In this document: in pieces, positions 31,449 through 36,927 of the stretch
How the letters are laid out: each line of letters begins with the position of its first letter
Position numbering within the stretch: position 1 is the first letter of the stretch
Source of the DNA: JACCTH01 sp035253825
GTDB lineage: Bacteria; Actinomycetota; Acidimicrobiia; Spongiisociales; ZC4RG35
DNA: 36,927 bases
Assembly (NCBI GenBank): GCA_035253825.1
Contig: DATFBM010000035.1
Location: 1-36,927, forward strand
Direction: 5' to 3'
The notes under the pieces: model-generated
Told to the model about the DNA's origin: nothing
The model's database searches: none
Seen by the model: only the letters and a program-made list of their open reading frames with translations
Made by a program: the position numbers and the translations under genes

Positions 31449-32573
31449 TTGGCCAGGATCTATCTCTCGCCCCCCGAGTTGACGGCGAATGACCGTGAGC
31501 AGATCGCGCGGGCGCTCGACGAAGGCTGGATCGCCCCGGTCGGTCCCCAGATCACCGCGTTCGAGGATGAGCTGGCTGCGGCAACGGGACGGCGGCGCGG
31601 CGTCGCCCTCTCAAGCGGGACCGCCGCTCTGCACCTGGCATTGATCGTGGCCGGAGTCGAGAGAGGAGACCGGGTGCTGGTCTCGACCCTGACCTTCGCC
31701 GCCACCGCCAACGCCATCCGGTACGTGGGTGCCGAACCCGTTTTCGTCGACAGTGACCGCGAGACGTGGAACATGGATCCCGGTCTCCTCGCGACCGAGC
31801 TCGAATCCGGCTTCCGCGGCGGCACCCGCTACAAGGCGGTGATCACGGTCGATCTCTACGGCCAATGCGCCGACTATCGGCGCATCGCGCCCGCCTGTGA
31901 AGCGCTCGGCGTCGTCCTCCTCAGCGATGCCGCCGAAGCGCTCGGCGCAGCCCTCGGCGACATGCCGGCGGGCAGCTTCGGGGAGGCTGCCATTCTCTCT
32001 TTCAACGGCAACAAGATCATCACAACGAGTGGTGGCGGTGCGCTGGTAACTGACCGCGACGATTGGGCCGATCAGGTTCGGTTCCTGGCCACCCAGGCGC
32101 GCGATCCGGCCCCTCACTACGAGCACTCACAACTCGGCTACAACTACCGGCTGAGCAACCTGCTCGCCGCGCTGGGGAGGTCCCAGCTCGCCGACCTCGA
32201 CCGGCGAGTGGCCCTCCGGCGGGCGCATCGCTCCGCATATCGGGATGGTCTCAGCGACCTCCCGGGAGTCGAGTTCATGCCCGAGATCGAGGGAGGCCAG
32301 TCGACATTCTGGCTGACGGCTCTCACCGTGGATCCGGCCCTGGCTGGGCAGGAGGCGGCGGGGATCATCGAACTGCTCGCGGGCCACGATATCGAGGCGC
32401 GACCGGTGTGGAAGCCGATGCATCTGCAGCCGCTCTACCGGGATTGTCGGGTGATCGGGGGACCGGTGGCCGAGGGCCTCTTTCACAACGGTATCTGCTT
32501 ACCGAGCGGCTCTTCCCTCGACGTGGCAAGCCGGGAAAGGGTCATCGAAATCGTTCGGGATTCCTTCGCCTGA
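31449..32573 (+). CDS. DegT/DnrJ/EryC1/StrS-family sugar aminotransferase
   Basis: 374 residues. PLP enzyme: SSGTAALHLAL (55-65), VDLYGQ, SDAAEALGA with Asp160 contacting the pyridine nitrogen, and Lys189 in SFNGNKIITTSGGG forming the Schiff base; YNYRLSNLLAALG and WKPMHLQP are further family motifs. It transfers an amino group from glutamate to a 4-keto (or 3-keto) nucleotide sugar for surface glycan or glycosylation pathways. The start is a TTG at 31449 without a good ribosome binding site; TACGCT at 31434-31439 could be a -10 box of a nearly leaderless transcript. No partner dehydratase is in the window. The 3' end overlaps the convergent membrane-protein gene by 32 bases. Confidence 0.92.
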   Translation: MARIYLSPPELTANDREQIARALDEGWIAPVGPQITAFEDELAAATGRRRGVALSSGTAALHLALIVAGVERGDRVLVSTLTFAATANAIRYVGAEPVFVDSDRETWNMDPGLLATELESGFRGGTRYKAVITVDLYGQCADYRRIAPACEALGVVLLSDAAEALGAALGDMPAGSFGEAAILSFNGNKIITTSGGGALVTDRDDWADQVRFLATQARDPAPHYEHSQLGYNYRLSNLLAALGRSQLADLDRRVALRRAHRSAYRDGLSDLPGVEFMPEIEGGQSTFWLTALTVDPALAGQEAAGIIELLAGHDIEARPVWKPMHLQPLYRDCRVIGGPVAEGLFHNGICLPSGSSLDVASRERVIEIVRDSFA

Positions 32574-33216
32574 GCGAGTAACGCCAAAGGGCGCGGGCAC
32601 CGAGGATTACCGCCGTCCCGGCGAGGCCCCAAACCAGTGCCTGTGGGCCTGAGGAGGTCCGACCAGCTACCCGCGACCAGAACCCGACCAGAGCCAGATG
32701 CGCCAGCCACGAGAGGCGGTCGTTCCGCCAGAAGGCAGTCATGGTCAGCGCGCCGATCGCGCCAACGGCCGCGGCCGAACGGGACCCGGCTTCGCTCAGG
32801 GCGACCACGGCGGACAGCAAACCAGCGGCACCGCCACCGAAGGGGCCAATGGGCGTGTATCCCAAAGGAACTGCCGCAAAGGCCAATGGCAGCGCGGCGC
32901 CAAGGAGGACGGAAATCGATTCGGTATCGGGCACGGTGGCCCAGGCCCCACCCAGGGCGATCAGAAATGGCCACGGCGCGACATGGCCTCCCGATCTGAA
33001 GAGAAGCGCAACGGCGACCGTGGCCACCACGATCGCGGCCACTACCAACGGCAGCGGAAAGGGAGGAGGAGAGTCGATCCACCTGGGAGTGAATAGCCAG
33101 ACTCCTGCCAGGGCGAGGGCGACGAAGAGTGCCCCCCAATCAGCCCTCCGGATGAGGGCTGCGACCGGCAAGCCGACGAGGCCGAGAAGCAACCCGAGAA
33201 GTAGTTCACCCAGCAC
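32542..33216 (-). CDS. Polytopic membrane protein, function unknown
   Basis: 224 residues from a GTG start. Around seven to nine hydrophobic segments separated by short loops cover almost the whole length, with a positively charged C-terminal tail (RRRNPERFR). I recognise no family. Its 3' end overlaps the aminotransferase gene by 32 bases in convergent orientation. The setting suggests an envelope or glycan-related membrane component, but nothing in the sequence fixes a function. Confidence 0.7.
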   Translation of the reverse strand: MLGELLLGLLLGLVGLPVAALIRRADWGALFVALALAGVWLFTPRWIDSPPPFPLPLVVAAIVVATVAVALLFRSGGHVAPWPFLIALGGAWATVPDTESISVLLGAALPLAFAAVPLGYTPIGPFGGGAAGLLSAVVALSEAGSRSAAAVGAIGALTMTAFWRNDRLSWLAHLALVGFWSRVAGRTSSGPQALVWGLAGTAVILGARALWRYSLRRRNPERFR

Positions 33217-33318
33217 GGCCGCACGAGGCTAGAGGGACCCCGGAAGGGGTGAGGGCCAACCTCTTTGGGGGTAATGTCGACCTGACCTTTATACGCCGGG
33301 ACGGACGAACCCGCCTCG

Positions 33319-34824
33319 TTATCCGCTTTCGAACTGCGCGTTGACGCTTCGGGCACTGCTCATCGTCACCGTGCAAGGGTCGACGCCACTACAGGCCCCC
33401 GACCATCCCACAAACGTCGACTCGGCGCCGGGCCGAGCAGTAAGGAGGACCACGGTGCCGGCGGCATACTCCTCCTGGCAGTCCGATCCGCACCTGATTC
33501 CAGCCGGATTGGAAACAACCGCACCGGCTCCGCTTCCAGACTTCGACACGGTAAGCGAGAAGGTCGACCCCCCGCCACCCCCGGCACTGAACGTTGCGGT
33601 CACCGACTGGTCGGCATCCATCGTCACGACGCACGACGCGGTTCCCGAACACGCTCCCGACCACCCGGAGAAGGTAGAGCCCCTTCCGGCACGGGCGCTG
33701 AGCGTTACGGCCGTACCGACTACATAGCTCTCGTCGCAATCGCGACCGCAGCGGATGCCTGCCGGGCTGGAGGTCATCGTCCCCGCGCCTGTGCCAGCCT
33801 TGGCGACCGAAAGCGTAAACGGGCCGTCGCCGCCTCCTCCGGCCAGGGTTCCCCAATCCGGGTCGGCGGAGTTACCGAACGAGGTCAACTGCACCGGGGT
33901 GGCAAGGGCAGTCACTGAGAGCGCGGTGCTCGCAGGCAAACTGACGGGCGCATCCATCACAAAGACGTCGAATTCGAAGCCGCTCACCCGGTTGCTGAGG
34001 AAGGTGATCTGCGTTCCATCCGGCGACCACGACGGGGAGACATCGCCGGCGGGATTGTTAGTCAGGTTGCTCATGCCGGAACCATCAGCATTCACCGCCC
34101 AGATCTCCCAGTCACCGCAGCAAGGGGCATCGAAGGCGCTCATCCAGACCAGCTTGGTCCCGTCCGGAGACCAATCCGGTCCCCGGTCCTCCTGAGAGGT
34201 CAGGGTAAGAATGGCTTCGGCGGTGCCATCGATGTTGGCGGTGACGATCTCCCAGTCGCCCCCTTGTTCCGGATCCTGAATCCTGACCGCGGCATAAGCC
34301 AGGCGATCCCCGATTGGAGACCAGGCCGCCTCCAACTCATCGAAGTCGGAGTTGGTGACATTGGTCAGCCCGGAGCCGTCGAGGTTCATGATCATGATGT
34401 CGAACTGCGCAGTGATGACCTGGCCCGGGAGTTGGCGGGTGAACACAAGTTGCAGACCGTCGGGAGACCAGTCCGCCCCGAAGTCGATCTCGGCCGAATT
34501 GGTGAGATTGGTCTGGCCGGTGCCATCGGGATTCATCACCCAGATGTCGTCGTCGCGGGAATAGGAAATCTTGGTGGCGTCGGGCGACCAGGTGGGGTCG
34601 TGCTCGCTGGCCTCCGGGGTATTGGTGAGGTTGGTGAGACCGGTGCCGTCGGGGTTGATGACGAATATGTCGAACTGGCAGCACACTGGCGAGTTGGAGA
34701 ACGCGATCTGACCGTTGGGAGCGACGTCTGCTTTCGAGGCGACGGCGAGGACCAGCGACAAAAGAAAGCCGGCGACCAGGACGACAGCCGCCCACACGAG
34801 GCGACGAACGTTCACCGGAAGCAA
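33319..34824 (-). CDS. Secreted TolB-like beta-propeller with two InlB-type repeats
   Basis: 501 residues. The TTG start at 34824 is supported by AAGGA six bases upstream; a GTG three codons later is too far from it. A hydrophobic signal segment (about 8-27) is followed by five or more PD40/TolB-like blades of the form I.VMNPDGTG.TNLTN...WSPDG..I.F. The C-terminal 160 residues are two copies of a Cys-containing repeat of the divergent InlB B-repeat type. Propellers of this kind bind proteins or glycans and are rarely enzymes. It is probably exported and exposed. It is divergent from the GH26-like/SLH gene. Confidence 0.83.
   Translation of the reverse strand: MLPVNVRRLVWAAVVLVAGFLLSLVLAVASKADVAPNGQIAFSNSPVCCQFDIFVINPDGTGLTNLTNTPEASEHDPTWSPDATKISYSRDDDIWVMNPDGTGQTNLTNSAEIDFGADWSPDGLQLVFTRQLPGQVITAQFDIMIMNLDGSGLTNVTNSDFDELEAAWSPIGDRLAYAAVRIQDPEQGGDWEIVTANIDGTAEAILTLTSQEDRGPDWSPDGTKLVWMSAFDAPCCGDWEIWAVNADGSGMSNLTNNPAGDVSPSWSPDGTQITFLSNRVSGFEFDVFVMDAPVSLPASTALSVTALATPVQLTSFGNSADPDWGTLAGGGGDGPFTLSVAKAGTGAGTMTSSPAGIRCGRDCDESYVVGTAVTLSARAGRGSTFSGWSGACSGTASCVVTMDADQSVTATFSAGGGGGSTFSLTVSKSGSGAGAVVSNPAGIRCGSDCQEEYAAGTVVLLTARPGAESTFVGWSGACSGVDPCTVTMSSARSVNAQFESG
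33322..33820 (-). repeat. Two InlB B-repeat-like domains
   Basis: Two tandem units of about 80 residues with the pattern GAG...S.PAGIRCG.DC.E.Y..GT.V.L.AR.G..STF.GWSGACSG...C.VTM...(R/Q)SV.A.F. The four Cys per unit are conserved, which suggests disulphides outside the cell. Confidence 0.8.
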
Positions 34825-34917
34825 TACGGGTCCTTCGAGTCGAGCGGTTCGCCCCCGATTACCCCTCTATCCCAATCTCAAACATTTTGGCAACCCTGCC
34901 CGCCGACCACCCTCCGT

Positions 34918-34923
34918 TAGATT
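34918..34923 (+). promoter_or_regulatory. Candidate -10 box, possible leaderless start
   Basis: TAGATT fits TANNNT and ends eight bases before the ATG at 34932. Transcription from it would begin at or next to the start codon, as in actinobacterial leaderless genes. No clear -35 box. Confidence 0.3.
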
Positions 34924-34931
34924 GCTCGACG

Positions 34932-36449
34932 ATGAGTGGAAAACGACTAACTGCTGTCGTCGGCGCGCTTCTGGTTGTTGTTGGGCTTACCCGCGACGCG
35001 GGCGCTGAGCCCGGAGTAGCCGTAGCCACCGATCAGATAATGGCTGGGTTATACGCCCCCCAGCAATGGTTCTCCCGCGATCACATAGCAGCGGTCAACG
35101 AAGGCTCGGGAAAGAAAGTCTCGCTCGGCGGCATCTGGGTGGAAGTCGATGAGTGGCCTAGCAACGTGACCTACATGTTGGAAGAGATTTGGTCTGTTGG
35201 AGCAACTCCCTTCGTCAATATTCATTTCCCGGGGACCGCGGCCGAGGTGGCGAGCGGCAAGTTCGACGACCACATCACCAATCTTGCCGCCGCCATCAAT
35301 CTCTGGCTGGCCAAGGGCAACGATCGGTCGGTCTTGTTGGCCCCTATGCCGGAGATGAACGGTGATTGGATCCCCTACGGCCTCGACCCCTTGAACTTCA
35401 AGGCATCCTTCCGACACCTCGTCTGGCTGGCATCCAAAAGCGGCTCCACTGGTTGGAATGTCCGCTGGGTCTTTGCTCCCAATGGCTGGTCGAGTCCTCC
35501 CCATCGGATGGCCGATTACTACCCAGGGCCCGATGTGGTCGACCTAGTGGGGATATCGGCCTACAACTGGGGATCTAGTCAACCCGGCCTGTTCTGGACC
35601 ACGGTGGAGCAAACCCTGCGAGGACCCCTGGACGAAGCCCGGGGGTTTGCTGCCGAAAAACCGTTCCTCATCGCCCAGACGGCCACATCCCCCTACGGAG
35701 GCGACAAGGACGCCTGGATCAGGGAAATGTTCACCTATCTCGCGCATGACCCCAACGCGGTTGGCTTCCTTTACTTCAACATCGAGAAGGAACACGACTG
35801 GGCGGTCTATAAAGGCTCGATTCTCAACCAGGGATGGAAGGACGGGATGGCGTTGGAGACGACGGCTTATCAATGGCCGCTCACCGACTGGTTCGATTCC
35901 GGTCCCCTCGTCGTCGACACCTATCTCCTCCCTTTTGAAGGGACCTTCTCCGACGACGACGATTCACCTTTCGTCGCCGAGATCGAGTGGCTGGCAGCCG
36001 CCGGTATAACCACCGGATGTGAGCTCACTCGTTTCTGCCCCCACGATCCCGTCACCCGTGGGGAAATGGCCAGCTTTCTCTATCGAGCCTTGGACTTGCC
36101 GGCGGGTTCTCCCGATTTCTTCAACGACGACGCCGGGTCACCGCATGAGGAAGCCATCAACGCAGTTCGAGTCGCAAATATCAGCAACGGCTGCGGTGTC
36201 GCCAGCTTCTGTCCACAAGACCCCACCACCCGTGCACAAATGGCAGCCTTCCTGGTCAGGGCCCTCGTCTACCCATCTTCATCCGTCGACTTCTTTACTG
36301 ACGACAACGGCTCGATCCACGAGGCCGACATCAACTCGCTTCGTCAATCGGGAGTGACCACGGGCTGTGCGGCTACGACTTATTGCCCTGAGGCCCTGAT
36401 CACCCGCGAGCAGATGGCGGCCTTTCTCTTTCGTTCCTTGGGCGGTTAG
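34932..36449 (+). CDS. GH26-like secreted protein with three SLH repeats, predicted nucleophile replaced
   Basis: 505 residues from ATG 34932, which opens a signal peptide (MSGKRL, hydrophobic run, ending DAGA). Residues of about 35-330 follow the GH26-like (beta/alpha)8 pattern of mannanase/glucanase relatives: APMPEMNGDW with Glu141 as general acid, F..SFRHLVWLA, WVFAPNG, YYPGPDVVDLVGISAYNWG, and KPFLIAQTATSPYGGDK. The last motif normally reads IAET or IAEF with the nucleophile Glu; here it is Gln249 (codon CAG, 35676-35678). The protein may be a glycan-binding pseudoenzyme, or use another residue. Three SLH repeats follow and would attach it to the cell surface. Its stop overlaps that of the convergent gene at the window end. 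Confidence 0.85.
   Translation: MSGKRLTAVVGALLVVVGLTRDAGAEPGVAVATDQIMAGLYAPQQWFSRDHIAAVNEGSGKKVSLGGIWVEVDEWPSNVTYMLEEIWSVGATPFVNIHFPGTAAEVASGKFDDHITNLAAAINLWLAKGNDRSVLLAPMPEMNGDWIPYGLDPLNFKASFRHLVWLASKSGSTGWNVRWVFAPNGWSSPPHRMADYYPGPDVVDLVGISAYNWGSSQPGLFWTTVEQTLRGPLDEARGFAAEKPFLIAQTATSPYGGDKDAWIREMFTYLAHDPNAVGFLYFNIEKEHDWAVYKGSILNQGWKDGMALETTAYQWPLTDWFDSGPLVVDTYLLPFEGTFSDDDDSPFVAEIEWLAAAGITTGCELTRFCPHDPVTRGEMASFLYRALDLPAGSPDFFNDDAGSPHEEAINAVRVANISNGCGVASFCPQDPTTRAQMAAFLVRALVYPSSSVDFFTDDNGSIHEADINSLRQSGVTTGCAATTYCPEALITREQMAAFLFRSLGG
35938..36446 (+). repeat. Three tandem SLH repeats
   Basis: Three units with the pattern F.DD..S....I..L..AGITTGC...FCP.D.VTR.(E/Q)MA.FL.RAL, of the same lineage as those at 20824-21354 but with a shorter loop between the Cys pair. 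They mark another surface-attached protein. Confidence 0.9.
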
Positions 36450-36927
36450 GAACTTAGGGCGAAGACGCTCTGGACCGCCGAAACGTTCGAGTAGGGGTTG
36501 GTGTCGAGGCGGATTCCGCCGATGCCGTCTAAGTCGGGTAGCGATAATTCTTCCAAAGCATCCTCGAACTGGTCGAGGGTCTCGATTCCACCCCCATCGA
36601 CGTTGAACTCGTCCGTGGAGTCGTAGGTCAGTCGGTAGTAGTTCGACGTCCCGACTTGGACCACATCCAGGGTGTTCATCCCCCCGTTGACGGCAATGAG
36701 GTCGAACTGCGCTGAGCCAGCGATTGCTGGAGCCGTCTCCACCCAGTAGTGGATGAGGTCGGCGACGTCACCGTAGTTGAGCTCTCCGGGGTCGGTCACG
36801 TCTCCATCACCATTCAGGTCCACCCTGGCGTCGATCGCGTCGGCCAGACCGTCGAGGGCGACTGTGTAGGTGAAGCCGGCCATCCCTGCCCCGTTGGTCG
36901 AAGCGACTGTGCTCTGTCCTGAAGTTG
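36446..36927 (-). CDS. Unrecognised protein, 5' end beyond the window
   Basis: 160 codons are present and the frame stays open to the window end, so the ATG at 36883 is probably internal. The sequence is acidic and Asn/Gly/Thr-rich with almost no Lys or Cys, typical of exported proteins. A DLNGDGDVTDPGE loop looks like a calcium-binding EF-hand/dockerin-type loop, and LDTNPYSNVSAVQSVFALSS closes the protein. A pilin- or surface-layer-like product is possible, but no family is recognised. It converges on the GH26-like/SLH gene with overlapping stop codons. Confidence 0.6.
   Translation of the reverse strand, partial: TSGQSTVASTNGAGMAGFTYTVALDGLADAIDARVDLNGDGDVTDPGELNYGDVADLIHYWVETAPAIAGSAQFDLIAVNGGMNTLDVVQVGTSNYYRLTYDSTDEFNVDGGGIETLDQFEDALEELSLPDLDGIGGIRLDTNPYSNVSAVQSVFALSS

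Noticed and set aside
32741..33232. 163-codon plus-strand frame
   Set aside because: Antisense to the polytopic membrane protein; low-complexity Ala/Arg/Pro content.
1..36927. CRISPR arrays, insertion sequences, integrases, tRNA or rRNA genes
   Set aside because: No regularly spaced short direct repeats, transposase-like frames or recognisable RNA gene structures were seen.

Overview
The window reads as chromosomal DNA of a high-GC Gram-positive bacterium, most likely a deep-branching actinobacterium of the Acidimicrobiia type. The basis is GC-rich coding sequence, frequent GTG/TTG starts, and repeated SLH domains of the 'AGIT.GC.....FCP...VTR.EMAAFL' kind on secreted proteins. The lineage is an inference from protein style only. 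I see no tRNA, rRNA, insertion sequence, integrase or CRISPR array.

Region 1 (1-8391) is one half of a natural-product cluster. It holds the 3' part of a flavin-dependent halogenase, a divergent acyl-carrier/thioesterase didomain protein with a Cys nucleophile, and a tightly overlapping operon: DAHP synthase, a FAAL-like acyl/aryl-AMP ligase, a chorismate pyruvate-lyase (4-hydroxybenzoate former), a PaaK-like aryl-CoA ligase and an Sfp-type phosphopantetheinyl transferase. Together they would push shikimate flux to chorismate, convert it to 4-hydroxybenzoate, activate the acid and prime a carrier.

Region 2 (8490-22424) is a cell-envelope block. It contains a Tat-type beta-helix lipoprotein and a minus-strand five-gene operon with 1-4 nt overlaps (free ACP, SGNH-like protein, lipoyl-like barrel protein, second SGNH-like protein, sulfotransferase). 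It then holds two related secreted SGNH-type proteins, one with a C-terminal membrane anchor and one with SLH repeats. The second closes a plus-strand operon of sulfotransferase, GT4 glycosyltransferase, metallo-beta-lactamase/Rieske fusion and polysaccharide deacetylase. The theme is a sulfated and possibly acylated surface glycan.

Region 3 (22453-29738) is the other half of the natural-product cluster. It has a stand-alone adenylation enzyme whose hand-read specificity residues resemble L-proline ligases, a PigA/PltE-like acyl dehydrogenase, a NarL-type two-component system, and two more flavin-dependent halogenases transcribed divergently. Proline to pyrrolyl-2-carboxyl carrier conversion and halogenation are the obvious roles. 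The two halves together resemble in parts list the bmp (brominated pyrrole/phenol) pathway known from marine Gram-negative bacteria. Here there are also two aryl-acid activating enzymes, and no Bmp5-like decarboxylase is visible.

Region 4 (29744-36927) returns to envelope functions: a deacetylase with an unusual N-terminal domain, a DegT-type sugar aminotransferase, a polytopic membrane protein, a secreted beta-propeller with two InlB-type repeats, a GH26-like/SLH protein whose predicted nucleophile is Gln, and the 3' end of an unrecognised gene cut by the window edge.
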